Assembly: GCF_002884975.1 (NCBI RefSeq)
Contig: NZ_PJKB01000001.1
Span: 892,596-956,595 of the forward strand
DNA from: Akkermansia muciniphila
GTDB lineage: Bacteria; Verrucomicrobiota; Verrucomicrobiia; Verrucomicrobiales; Akkermansiaceae
Length of the DNA stretch: 64,000 nucleotides
Direction: 5' to 3'
The notes under the pieces were generated by a model, which saw only the letters and a program-made list of their open reading frames with translations, searched no databases and was not told the origin of the DNA. A program made the translations under genes and the position numbers. Below are positions 8,311-17,091 of this stretch, piece after piece (the first letter of the stretch is position 1; each line of letters starts with the position of its first letter).

Positions 8311-9999
8311 TCAATTCCCGCTCTTCTTCACCTGGTCGGGCCACGGAACGGAGCTCCCTTCCGGCGCGCCCAGCTCGTTGCCCTTCTTGTAGGTAGGCAT
8401 CTGCGCCTTCCGCTCCCGGAGCAGCTTGCCCATGGCGGCGGCCATTTCCTTCAACTTCCGCGGCTCTTTGGAAACCAGGTTTTCCTTTTCGCCGATATCC
8501 TTCTTCAAATTGTACAACTCGAAGCTCTGGTCCCCGTGACGGTAAATCAGCTTCCAGTCCCCCTGGCGCAGGGCGGTGGAAGCGCCGTACTGAGGAGCCT
8601 GGCGATTGTTTTCCCCCCAGTTGTTGGGCTGGTGGAACAGCAGGGGACGGTCCGCGGGGAACCGGGCGCCCTTGAGCAGCGGAACCAAGCTGAGGCCGTC
8701 CAGCTTCTGCGGAGTCTTTGCGTTCCGGCATCCGGCTATATCCAGCAGAGTCGGGAAAAAGTCGTCAATAACCACCGGAACGGCACACCGGGAACCGCCC
8801 TTTGTCACGCCCGGCCAGGAAACAATCATGGGTTCCCGGATACCGCCCTCCATGCACGACCCCTTGCCGAAGGAAAGGGGGTAATTGGCATCCTCATTGC
8901 CCAGCCTGCCGGAAATGGCCAGGCCGCCGTTGTCCGACATGAACACCAGCACCGTATTCTTGTCCAGATTGTGCTCCTTGAGGTACTTCATGATATCCCC
9001 CAGGCTCTTGTCCATGCCCTCAATCAACCCGGAATAATGCTTCTCCACCGGGGACCACTTGTGCCCGTCCTCCGGATTCTTGTAGGAATCCGCAAACCTC
9101 TTGTCATAGGCGCGTTCATCCAGCGGAGCGTGCAGGGCGTACTGGGCCATGTACAGGTAAAAGGGCTTGTCGGCCTCCTTCGGATTGGTCCTGATGGCTT
9201 CCAGACGCTTGATGGCCTCCTGGGTCAGGGCCTCCGTCAGGAACACATCGTCCTGGTAATAATTATTCTCATCCAGCCCGCGCACATGGTTGAACCCCTT
9301 TCCGTAATGCTTGGAACCGCGGTAATCCGCCGGGTGGCCGATCTCCGTACCTGCGATATTATAATCAAACCCCATGTTCAGCGGATTGGACCCCGGCGTT
9401 CCCTGGGTGCCGAAATGGGCCTTCCCGCAGTGCACGGTGACATAGCCGCACTTCTTCAGCATCGCCGGCAGCGTGACCGCCGTGGCGAAGGGGCGCGTCA
9501 TGTTATAACGTATATCCTCCCCGGAAATGGGGCGTTTCGTCGTTCCACTGGCAGGAATCCCGACCGGCTGGAGACCGTTGAGGGCCCAGTCCGGCGGCTG
9601 GAGGCTCTTATTGTTGCGGTCCGTCGTCCCGTTCTGCTCCCGCACCCAGCAGGTCACGCGGTGCCGCGCCGGATTCATGCCGGACATCAGGCTCACGCGG
9701 GAAGGCGTGCAGAGGGGGTGGGCGTACGCGTCCGTAAACGTCATGCCCTGGGCGGCCAGCTTCTCCATGTTCGGCGTGCGGTAGCGCTTGTTCAGGAACG
9801 TCTTCTTCGGATTGCCGCGGCTGTCGGACCAGAACGGATGGGACGTATCCTGCCAGCCCATGTCATCCACCAGGAAAACGATGATATTGGGCTTCTTTCC
9901 GGAGGAAACGGGGTGGGAAACATTGCCCTGGGCGGATGCCCCGGCAAACAGGGAAAACACGCCGCAGGCGGCGGACAGGAGACAGGCAGTGAACTTCAT
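8311..9999 (-). CDS. Secreted sulfatase (arylsulfatase, type I, Cys-type)
   Basis: 562-residue exported sulfatase that removes sulfate esters from glycans such as mucin or glycosaminoglycans. The signal peptide covers about residues 1-24 (ending ASAQG). The sulfatase signature C97-T-P-S-R101 is present; C97 must be oxidised to formylglycine by a maturase (anSME), which is not in the window. Metal-site residues are the DD pair at 45-46 (FLVDDMGW) and the later [15 protein letters not shown] and WNFY-like C-terminal elements fit the family. Substrate position cannot be called from sequence alone. It is divergent from leuS and has its own terminator. Confidence 0.93.
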   Translation of the reverse strand: MKFTACLLSAACGVFSLFAGASAQGNVSHPVSSGKKPNIIVFLVDDMGWQDTSHPFWSDSRGNPKKTFLNKRYRTPNMEKLAAQGMTFTDAYAHPLCTPSRVSLMSGMNPARHRVTCWVREQNGTTDRNNKSLQPPDWALNGLQPVGIPASGTTKRPISGEDIRYNMTRPFATAVTLPAMLKKCGYVTVHCGKAHFGTQGTPGSNPLNMGFDYNIAGTEIGHPADYRGSKHYGKGFNHVRGLDENNYYQDDVFLTEALTQEAIKRLEAIRTNPKEADKPFYLYMAQYALHAPLDERAYDKRFADSYKNPEDGHKWSPVEKHYSGLIEGMDKSLGDIMKYLKEHNLDKNTVLVFMSDNGGLAISGRLGNEDANYPLSFGKGSCMEGGIREPMIVSWPGVTKGGSRCAVPVVIDDFFPTLLDIAGCRNAKTPQKLDGLSLVPLLKGARFPADRPLLFHQPNNWGENNRQAPQYGASTALRQGDWKLIYRHGDQSFELYNLKKDIGEKENLVSKEPRKLKEMAAAMGKLLRERKAQMPTYKKGNELGAPEGSSVPWPDQVKKSGN

Positions 10000-10182
10000 G
10001 GTTGCAATTATTTAATACGATCGGCAAAATCCTTTCAACCTAAAAGTACGCACAGTCAACTTCTGGTCTTTCCACTTTTTTCCGGAAAACGCTCCCATGC
10101 CCCCGCAAGCACTGAAAGCGCTTGCGCACCGCCGGGTTTAGGCTTGATTGGCCCGCAGGCGGAGTATACATTCCTCCCCATC

Positions 10183-12756
10183 ATGTCCGAGCGCAAGAAA
10201 CCATATCCCTTTGACGTTTTTGAACCCAAATGGCAGCAGATCTGGGACGAAAGAAAAACCTTTAAGGTAAACAATCCCGGAGAAGAGGGCTTTGACGCGT
10301 CCAGACCCAAGTACTACGTGCTGGACATGTTCCCCTACCCCAGCGGCGCGGGCCTGCATGTGGGGCATCCGGAAGGGTACACGGCCACGGACATCGTGGC
10401 GCGCTTCAAGCGCATGAACGGCTTCAACGTGCTGCATCCCATGGGGTGGGACTCCTTCGGCCTTCCGGCGGAGCAATACGCCATCAAGACCGGGCAGCAC
10501 CCCTCCGTCACCACCTTCCAAAACATTGACAACTTCCGCCGCCAGCTCAAGATGCTGGGCTTCTCCTATGACTGGGACCGGGAAATAGCCACGACGGACC
10601 ATGAATACGTGCGCTGGACCCAGTGGATATTCCTCCAGCTCTACAACTCCTACTACAACAGGGAACTGAAAAAGGCGCGCCCCGTCTCCGAACTGGAGGA
10701 ACAGGGGCTGAGCCGCGAGGAAATCGACCAGCGGCGCCTGGCCTACGTGGCGGAAGCCGCCGTGAACTGGTCCCCGGACCTGGGCACCGTGCTGGCCAAT
10801 GAGGAAGTGGAGGAATGGAAATCCAAAGGCCACCATGTGGAACGCCGCCCCCTGCGCCAGTGGATGCTGCGCATTACGGACTATGCGGAACGCCTGATTG
10901 ACGAACTGGAGCCCCTGGACTGGCCGGAATCCATCAAACTGCTTCAGCGCAACTGGATCGGCAAATCTGAAGGGGCGGAAGTGGACTTCACCCTGGGCGG
11001 GGAAACCATCACCGTTTACACCACCCGGCCGGATACCCTCTTTGGCGCCACTTATATGGTCCTCTCCCCGGAACACCCGCTGGTGGATTCCGTCACCACG
11101 CCGGAACAAAAGGAAGCCGTGGAACAGTACCGCAGCCAGTGCGCCACCAAGAGCGACCTGGAACGCACGGACCTGTCCAAGGAAAAGACGGGCGTCTTCA
11201 CTGGCGCATACGCCGTCAACCCCGTCAATGGGGAACAGGTTCCCGTCTGGATTGCGGACTACGTGCTGATGGGCTACGGCACCGGAGCCATCATGGCCGT
11301 CCCGGCCCACGATGAGCGTGACTTCGCCTTCGCCCAGGTCTTCGGCCTCCCGGTGCTCCAGGTGGTCCAGCCCCCCAGTGAAGACATTGACTGGCGCGGC
11401 TTCTGCGGCTATGAAGGCACCAGCGTCAACTCCGGTTTCCTGACCGGACTGCCTACCCCGGAAGCCAAGGAAAAAATGACACTTTGGCTGGAAGAAAACG
11501 GCAAGGGCCGCCGCAAGGTCAACTACAAGCTGCGCGACTGGCTCTTCTCCCGCCAGCGCTACTGGGGCGAACCCTTCCCCATTGTCTGGGAAAACGGCCA
11601 CCACCGCGCCCTGCCGGAGAACGAACTCCCCCTGCTCCAGCCTGATCTGGACGACTTTGCCCCCACGGGCGACCCGCGCGGACCGCTGGTCAAGGCTACG
11701 GAATGGATTGCCTACACCCCCACGGCCCACCGTGAAACGAACACCATGCCCCAATGGGCCGGCTCCTGCTGGTACTACCTGCGCTATCTGGACCCGGAAA
11801 ACACGGCACGCTTCGTCAGCCGGGAGGCGGAACAATACTGGATGGGCTCCACCGGAACCCCCGGCGGCATTGACCTGTACGTGGGCGGCACGGAACACGC
11901 CGTGCTCCACCTGCTCTACGCCCGCTTCTGGCACAAGGTCCTCTTTGACCTGGGCCACCTCAGCACCAATGAACCGTTCCAGAAACTCGTCAACCAGGGA
12001 TTGATCCTGGGAGAAGACGGACAGAAAATGTCCAAATCCCGCGGCAACGTCGTCAACCCGGACGACATCGTCCGTGAATACGGAGCAGACTCCCTGCGCA
12101 TGTATGAAATGTTCATGGGACCGCTCAAGGACGTGAAACCCTGGGCCACCAAGGGAGTGGAGGGCATCTCCCGCTTCCTGGCCCGCGTCTGGCGCGTGGC
12201 CTTCCGTGAAAACCAGGAAGGCGAATGGGAAATCAACCCCAAGCTCACGGACGGCGCCGCGGAAGCGGACGTGCTGCCTGTGCGCAAGGAACTGCACAAA
12301 ACCATCCGGAAAGTGACGGACGACATCAACGAAATGTCCTTCAACACCGCCATCGCCAAAATGATGGAATGCACCAACGCCATGACCTCCGCGGACGTGG
12401 TGGACGTGCAGGACTACGACACCTTCCTGACGCTCCTGAACCCGTTTGCCCCGCACATCACGGAAGAAATCCACAGCCTCCTTCAAAAACGCTTCCCCGC
12501 CCTGGGGGAAACGCAGCTCTGCCAGAAAAACTGGCCCGCCTGTGATGAAGCCCTGCTGGTGGAAAACACCATCCCCATGGTCATCCAGGTAAACGGCAAG
12601 CTCAGGGACAAGCTGGAAGTGCCCAGGGACATCTCCCGTGAAGAACTGGAAAAACTGGCTCTGGACTCCTCCAAGGTAAAAGTCTTCCTGGACGGCGTCA
12701 CCGTGCGTAAAGTAATTGTCGTGCCCGGGCGCCTCGTCAACATCGTCGCCAACTAA
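10183..12756 (+). CDS. leuS: Leucyl-tRNA synthetase
   Basis: Class Ia aminoacyl-tRNA synthetase charging tRNA-Leu, 857 residues as expected for bacterial LeuRS. The start [18 protein letters not shown] matches the family; the frame is open for more than 1.6 kb upstream, but that part is antisense to the sulfatase and is not translated. The HIGH motif is HVGH ([16 protein letters not shown]), the editing domain carries the [12 protein letters not shown] signature and the D of [10 protein letters not shown], and KMSKS is exact ([10 protein letters not shown]). The anticodon-binding helical domain and C-terminal domain are complete. It is followed after 24 bp by rpe. Confidence 0.98.
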   Translation: MSERKKPYPFDVFEPKWQQIWDERKTFKVNNPGEEGFDASRPKYYVLDMFPYPSGAGLHVGHPEGYTATDIVARFKRMNGFNVLHPMGWDSFGLPAEQYAIKTGQHPSVTTFQNIDNFRRQLKMLGFSYDWDREIATTDHEYVRWTQWIFLQLYNSYYNRELKKARPVSELEEQGLSREEIDQRRLAYVAEAAVNWSPDLGTVLANEEVEEWKSKGHHVERRPLRQWMLRITDYAERLIDELEPLDWPESIKLLQRNWIGKSEGAEVDFTLGGETITVYTTRPDTLFGATYMVLSPEHPLVDSVTTPEQKEAVEQYRSQCATKSDLERTDLSKEKTGVFTGAYAVNPVNGEQVPVWIADYVLMGYGTGAIMAVPAHDERDFAFAQVFGLPVLQVVQPPSEDIDWRGFCGYEGTSVNSGFLTGLPTPEAKEKMTLWLEENGKGRRKVNYKLRDWLFSRQRYWGEPFPIVWENGHHRALPENELPLLQPDLDDFAPTGDPRGPLVKATEWIAYTPTAHRETNTMPQWAGSCWYYLRYLDPENTARFVSREAEQYWMGSTGTPGGIDLYVGGTEHAVLHLLYARFWHKVLFDLGHLSTNEPFQKLVNQGLILGEDGQKMSKSRGNVVNPDDIVREYGADSLRMYEMFMGPLKDVKPWATKGVEGISRFLARVWRVAFRENQEGEWEINPKLTDGAAEADVLPVRKELHKTIRKVTDDINEMSFNTAIAKMMECTNAMTSADVVDVQDYDTFLTLLNPFAPHITEEIHSLLQKRFPALGETQLCQKNWPACDEALLVENTIPMVIQVNGKLRDKLEVPRDISREELEKLALDSSKVKVFLDGVTVRKVIVVPGRLVNIVAN

Positions 12757-12780
12757 AACCTCCGGAAAGAACACACGACC

Positions 12781-13434
12781 ATGACCATGATCGCCCCGTC
12801 CCTGCTGGCGGCAGACTTCTCCCGCATCGGGGAGGAAGCGCGCCGCGCCTTTCACTCCGGAGCAGACTGGCTGCACCTGGACATCATGGACGGCCACTTT
12901 GTGGACAACATCTCCTTTGGCCCGGAAATCTGCGCCGCCGTCAGAAAAGCGGTGGGGCCGGATCACTTTCTGGACGCGCACCTGATGATCGAACGGCCGG
13001 ACCACTACTTTGACCGATTTGTCAAAGCGGGGGTGAACCTCATCTGCTTCCATGTGGAGCTGGGGGACGAATACTACATCCGCGACACCCTGCGCCGCAT
13101 CCGCAAGGCTGGCGTAAAAAACGGGCTGGCCATCAACCCGGCAACGCCCTTTGAGGCGGTCGCCCCCTTCCTGGGGGAAATAGACCTGCTGCTGGTCATG
13201 TCCGTGGTTCCGGGCTTTGGCGGACAATCCTTCATGCCCTCCGTGCTGGACAAGGTGGAAAAAGCCGCCGAATGGCGAACGGAGCATCAGGCGGAATTCC
13301 TAATCCAGATGGACGGAGGAATCGGCAAAAACAATGCCGCGCAGTGCGCCCTGGCGGGAGCGGACGTGCTCGTAGCGGGTTCCTCCACCTTCAAGGCTCC
13401 GGACATGGCCCGCGCCATTGCGGAAATGAAATAA
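12781..13434 (+). CDS. rpe: Ribulose-phosphate 3-epimerase
   Basis: 217-residue TIM-barrel enzyme interconverting ribulose-5-phosphate and xylulose-5-phosphate in the pentose phosphate pathway. Metal and catalytic residues sit in IAPSLLAADF, LHLDIMDGHFVDN (catalytic D and metal ligands), DAHLMIERPD, MSVVPGFGGQSF (phosphate-binding loop) and QMDGGIGKNN (second catalytic D). It is very likely co-transcribed with leuS (24-bp gap). An alternative ATG lies two codons downstream at 12787. Confidence 0.97.
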   Translation: MTMIAPSLLAADFSRIGEEARRAFHSGADWLHLDIMDGHFVDNISFGPEICAAVRKAVGPDHFLDAHLMIERPDHYFDRFVKAGVNLICFHVELGDEYYIRDTLRRIRKAGVKNGLAINPATPFEAVAPFLGEIDLLLVMSVVPGFGGQSFMPSVLDKVEKAAEWRTEHQAEFLIQMDGGIGKNNAAQCALAGADVLVAGSSTFKAPDMARAIAEMK

Positions 13435-13465
13435 CCTGCGGCGGGACTGCCTGTCATTCCGAAAC

Positions 13466-13507
13466 ATCAAAAAATCCGGCACTCCCACGGGGGATGCCGG
13501 ATTTTTT
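13466..13507. terminator. Bidirectional terminator between rpe and the fossil/psd side
   Basis: AAAAAATCCGGCACTCCCACGGGGGATGCCGGATTTTTT is written here only as its parts: arms ATCCGGCA and TGCCGGAT, A-run before and T-run after, so it works for rpe on the plus strand and for minus-strand transcripts coming from psd. Confidence 0.85.
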
Positions 13508-13524
13508 CACTCATGACTCTTTAA

Positions 13525-13680
13525 TCAGGCTCTGCGGCGGCGTAGCATCAATGCAGCCAGTCCGGCAGGCCCAGGGAGGCGGCAGCCGGTTCCGGAAACA
13601 GCGCGGACGGCGTTACCTCCGCCCTCCACGCCGGACTCCATACGGAATTTTCCGTACGGGTAAAATCTGTATTTTTATAC
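13525..13680 (-). pseudogene. Fossil 3' end of a PEP-CTERM-anchored protein gene
   Basis: On the minus strand, just before a TGA at 13525-13527, the DNA encodes the end of a PEP-CTERM sorting tail: GLAALMLRRRRA in one frame (a hydrophobic helix ending in an Arg cluster). Directly upstream, in a neighbouring frame, is FPEPAAASLGL (the PEP motif). An extra T in the GTTTCCGGAACC stretch and a missing G at CTGGGCCTGCCGG separate the two frames; undoing both restores a standard tail with VPEPAAASLGL joined to GLAALMLRRRRA. The same outer frame runs back only to a TAA near 13680, so the body of the protein is gone. A terminator follows 18 bp after the stop, as in a real gene end. Confidence 0.65.
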
Positions 13681-13738
13681 AAAAAGCAGCGGATTACAAA
13701 TCCGGGAAGAACGACTCATACCCTTCCCTGATCCGCAA

Positions 13739-14635
13739 TTACCGCACAGCCGTCCCCATCGCATCTCCCTGACGGGCAAACAACTCCATCCCCTCCGCCG
13801 TCTTTTCCAGCAGGTCGGCAGCCAGGCTAATTCTGCCCGGCTCAAAAAAGCACATCACGGTGGAGCCGCCAAAGGCAAAATACCCCTTCTCCGCTCCCCG
13901 GAGAGCAGGAACTTCCGGAAAATACGTCTCCTCAATCCGCCCCACGCCGGTGGCCCCCACCTCCAGCATGGCCACCTGCCCCCATAACTCTGACTGGATC
14001 AAAGTCAGATTCCTCTTGTTAGTCCACAGCCACGCCAAACGATGGCGCAGGCAATACGGAGACACGCTGGCCAGCGGACCGCCCAGCCTCTCCCACGGGC
14101 CGGGCACCCCGGACACCGGAAAATGAAAGCGGTGATAATCCGTAGGGCACAGGCGGGACAGGACAATGGCGCCTTCCGCATACCGTTCAGCCAGGGCCCC
14201 GCTCCCCAGCAGGCCCGGCAGGTCAAAACTCTGCCCCTTCACAAAAACGCCTCTGATCCGGTCGGCGCGCTCCCAGCCCATGTGCCGGGCGTCAGCCGGA
14301 AAAACAGCCGTTTCCTCCCCTCCGGCCAGGGGACGCGCGCCCGGCTTCAGGCGCCTGTAGAAAAAATCGTTGAAATGCCTGAACTCCGGAATACCCTTGA
14401 GGGACTCCTCCATATTGATGCCGTACTCCTTCACAAAAGCGGGAATGGAACGCGCGCTAGAAGGCCGGTTCTTCATCCACCCCAGCAGGGAGGAAAACAC
14501 GCCGCGCTTGATCAGGACATGCAGGGCCGCCCTGCCCGTGGAAGTGCCGTAAATCCATTGCAGGTACCTCTCTCCCAGCACCTGTTCCCGTTCTTCCGTG
14601 CCCGTGTAGCGGTTGTAATAGCGTATGCCCTCCAT
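13739..14635 (-). CDS. psd: Phosphatidylserine decarboxylase
   Basis: 298-residue membrane-associated pyruvoyl enzyme that makes phosphatidylethanolamine from phosphatidylserine. The self-cleavage site is G-G-S-T (FAFGGSTVMCFFEPG, about residue 256), where the Ser becomes the pyruvoyl group. The catalytic H-containing segment is LCPTDYHRFHFPVSG (family D/H motif), and the N-terminal FNDFFYRRLKPGARP is typical of the class II Psd family. cdsA elsewhere in the window supplies the same pathway. A Sel1-repeat gene lies about 60 bp upstream in the same direction. Confidence 0.95.
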   Translation of the reverse strand: MEGIRYYNRYTGTEEREQVLGERYLQWIYGTSTGRAALHVLIKRGVFSSLLGWMKNRPSSARSIPAFVKEYGINMEESLKGIPEFRHFNDFFYRRLKPGARPLAGGEETAVFPADARHMGWERADRIRGVFVKGQSFDLPGLLGSGALAERYAEGAIVLSRLCPTDYHRFHFPVSGVPGPWERLGGPLASVSPYCLRHRLAWLWTNKRNLTLIQSELWGQVAMLEVGATGVGRIEETYFPEVPALRGAEKGYFAFGGSTVMCFFEPGRISLAADLLEKTAEGMELFARQGDAMGTAVR

Positions 14636-14698
14636 AAAGCGCCTAGAGTGTCGTCCGCCTCCCGTTTTGTCCAGCCGAAAGACGCTCCCCCCGGCTTC

Positions 14699-15358
14699 CT
14701 ATTTCCCCGGTGCACGTTCCAGGCCGTCCCCCTCCGCGGAATCCTTCTTCTCCGCCGCCCGGTCATACCACTCCTGGGCAAGATCCAAATTCCGGGAAAC
14801 TCCGTTGCCGTGTTCATAGCAGGCGCCCAGCAGGTACTGGGCATCCTTGTCATCCCCCTGCGCCGCCTTCCTCAGCCAATGCATGAACAAATCCTCATTC
14901 TTCTCCACCAGTCCTCCCTCCCGGTACTCCAGCGCCAGGGCAAACATGGCATCCGGTTTCCCCTCGGCCGCCGCGCGCTGCAGCCAGTGCAGGGCCTCGG
15001 CATCATCCTTCTCCACCCCCAGTCCTTGATGAAAGCAATCGTAAAGGTAAAAAGCCGCGTCCCTGTCTCCCGCCTCCGCCTCCTGTTTCAATCCGGGCAA
15101 CGCCTTGTGAAACCACTCCTCCGCCCGGTCCGGGTCCTTCTCCACGCCATCCCCCTTCTGGTAAATGCGCCCCAGCTGGAACTGGGCGGAGGGGTGGCCT
15201 GCCTCCGCCTCCCGGACCATCTTCCGCTTCCATTCCTCCATGGACTTCTTCAGCCTCCCGCTTCTCCATTTCAGCGCAGCCAGAAAAACAACCGCTACCA
15301 GTATCATCAGCAGAATAGGCGCCCATTCCAGAAAATCATTCAACCAGTCTGTGTGCAT
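14699..15358 (-). CDS. Membrane-anchored Sel1-repeat protein
   Basis: 219 residues from the ATG at 15358 (MHTDWLNDFLEW). One N-terminal transmembrane helix (about 9-28, APILLMILVAVVFLAALKW) is followed by about four Sel1-like repeats (SAQFQLGRIYQKGDGVEKD, DAAFYLYDCFHQGLGVEKD, DAMFALALEYREGGLVEKN, DAQYLLGACYEHGNGVSRN). Such solenoids bind other proteins; the repeats should face one side of the membrane. The specific role is unknown. Its nearness to psd does not by itself imply a shared function. A start 13 codons upstream is possible. Confidence 0.85.
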   Translation of the reverse strand: MHTDWLNDFLEWAPILLMILVAVVFLAALKWRSGRLKKSMEEWKRKMVREAEAGHPSAQFQLGRIYQKGDGVEKDPDRAEEWFHKALPGLKQEAEAGDRDAAFYLYDCFHQGLGVEKDDAEALHWLQRAAAEGKPDAMFALALEYREGGLVEKNEDLFMHWLRKAAQGDDKDAQYLLGACYEHGNGVSRNLDLAQEWYDRAAEKKDSAEGDGLERAPGK

Positions 15359-15623
15359 TTTATCTCTATATTGGATTCCTCCCGCCTTATCCATCACAAA
15401 CTGTGAACGCGGAAAAATGCCCCATGCCGCAGGAAACTCTCCGAATAACTTCTCCTTTTCTAAAAACAGGCTGTTCGCGCCTCATCATGAAGCTAACGGA
15501 AACACCTCCATATGGTCCACAGAATCTTCTCCTTAAATAGAAACAATCAACAAATAACCAGTTAAATCCATTTTTTGGAACAGAGAGGATTCTCTATTCA
15601 GTATCGTCAAGTATACACCTTCA

Positions 15624-16591
15624 ATTTCATCCTGCGCACCCATGAGGGTGCGACCTGGAAAAACTTCCGGAGAAATCCATGGTCCCCAGTACTCCCACTG
15701 CCGGTTCAAATTGTCCAGTTTCAATCCACGCACCCGTGAGGGTGCGACCGCCTGGTAGTCGTCGCGCTTGATGGCAGCCAGGTTTCAATCCACGCACCCG
15801 TGAGGGTGCGACTTTCGTGCTTGTCAGTGTTGGCCTTATAACCATGTTTCAATCCACGCACCCGTGAGGGTGCGACCTGAAGAATCCATAATGAATGACA
15901 TCAAACAGTTGTTTCAATCCACGCACCCGTGAGGGTGCGACGTTCTTCATCCTTTATTTGCACAGGGGCAGGGGATGTTTCAATCCACGCACCCGTGAGG
16001 GTGCGACTCCGGCATATTCGCAGTGACCGTCTCCTTCTTCCGTTTCAATCCACGCACCCGTGAGGGTGCGACAACAACGTCATTCTTCACCCTGTCAAGC
16101 TACCGGTTTCAATCCACGCACCCGTGAGGGTGCGACACCGGGTCCATTAAGCAGGTGGACAAGACCATCGGTTTCAATCCACGCACCCGTGAGGGTGCGA
16201 CTTTGACAATGCCGACGTGGTGTTTTCCCGCAAGTTGTTTCAATCCACGCACCCGTGAGGGTGCGACACGGGGAAAACATCCCTTTCGTACCGTAGTGGC
16301 TGTTTCAATCCACGCACCCGTGAGGGTGCGACTATTATACAGACCTTGACGACGGACGGCGGCATGTTTCAATCCACGCACCCGTGAGGGTGCGACGCTT
16401 GCCGCCCACGGGGAAACCAAGGAGCAATGGGTTTCAATCCACGCACCCGTGAGGGTGCGACTGAATGGAACATTGTAAGTGACATTGAGGGGACGGTTTC
16501 AATCCACGCACCCGTGAGGGTGCGACAAATATGAAAATATAGCAACGGCTTTTACCTTAAGTTTCAATCCACGCACCCGTGAGGGTGCGAC
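15624..16591 (-). CRISPR. CRISPR array, type I-C-like repeat, 15 repeats and 14 spacers, no cas genes nearby
   Basis: Fourteen identical 31-nt repeats plus one degenerate copy. Read on the plus strand each begins GTTTCAATCC and ends GAGGGTGCGAC; on the minus strand this is the type I-C form, starting GTCGCACCC, with a perfect 7-bp hairpin (CGCACCC-TCAC-GGGTGCG) and the TGGATTGAAAC 3' handle. Repeat starts: 15624 (degenerate), 15718, 15782, 15846, 15911, 15977, 16042, 16106, 16171, 16237, 16302, 16366, 16431, 16496, 16561. Thirteen spacers are 33-35 nt; the one next to the degenerate repeat is 63 nt. The degenerate repeat (25/31 matches) marks the old trailer end, so transcription should run on the minus strand from the 16.6-kb side. 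No cas gene occurs within 15 kb on one side or 47 kb on the other. No spacer matches other parts of this window by eye. Confidence 0.98.
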
Positions 16592-17020
16592 GGCCTGGAA
16601 GCATACGGGTTGAGTATCAAGCGTGCAAAAGGGGATTTGCGCCAACCTAATTCGGATGCCGGATGCTGCCAGGTTCAATAATGGGTGGTTCTTTTGTCAA
16701 TATGCATTTCCCAAGCACTTACAGCAAGCGCCGGTCTCCCGGGAATTTCCTGTGAGCTTTGGGTTGGCGCAAGGCGGCATCAGACAGGGTCCGATGGCGG
16801 ATATTCCGTCTTTCCGTGTCCGGTACCGCTTGCTTCCAATTTGATTCATTCATGCTAGCCGTTCCTCCCTGCCGCGTCCAGCAACATCTTCCCCGGAGCT
16901 TCAAACGATGCCGTGCATCGTGAATCCGGCAACAATCACGCCCATAAACCATTTCTCTCGGAAGGTCCCGGCGTCCTTTTCCCGTATAAGGAAAAGCACC
17001 CGCTGCGCCATTTCCTGCAA
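16592..17020. other. Gene-free stretch on the leader side of the CRISPR array
   Basis: This should hold the CRISPR leader, but it is not AT-rich. Immediately after the last repeat are about 34 nt of spacer-like length that are not followed by a repeat. An 11-bp perfect inverted repeat, TTGCGCCAACC (16637-16647) and GGTTGGCGCAA (16762-16772), frames about 136 bp. A small hairpin CGATGC-CGT-GCATCG lies at 16906-16920. The short frames on both strands have no plausible protein character, and no cas remnant was recognised. Confidence 0.5.
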
Positions 17021-17023
17021 CAT

Positions 17024-17053
17024 CAAAAAGGAGCCGCCCTTACGGACGGCTCC
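17024..17053 (-). terminator. Intrinsic terminator of ilvB
   Basis: GGAGCCG pairs with CGGCTCC around a short interior; on the minus strand it is followed by TTTTTGATG. It lies about 40 bp past the ilvB stop. Confidence 0.8.
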
Positions 17054-17091
17054 CCTCAATGGATGAATAACCGGAAATCCCTCTTTCCCCC

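Noticed and set aside
8536-10182. Large N-terminal extension of leuS (frame open from 8536)
   Set aside because: It is antisense to the sulfatase gene and has no LeuRS similarity; the family start is [10 protein letters not shown] at 10183.
10138-13287. 1049-residue open frame on the minus strand
   Set aside because: Entirely antisense to leuS and rpe, His/Gly/Val-rich composition typical of shadow frames in high-GC genes.
15698-15720. tRNA T-arm-like GGTTCAAATTGTCC
   Set aside because: No 5-bp arm, no cloverleaf around it; it is part of the long CRISPR spacer.
16095-16420. Open frames across the CRISPR array (repeating VAPSRVRGLK and NPRTREGAT)
   Set aside because: They are translations of the CRISPR repeats, not proteins.
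16623-16952. Short frames beside the CRISPR array as cas remnants
   Set aside because: 73- and 77-residue frames show no Cas1, Cas2 or Cas4 motifs and overlap each other on opposite strands.
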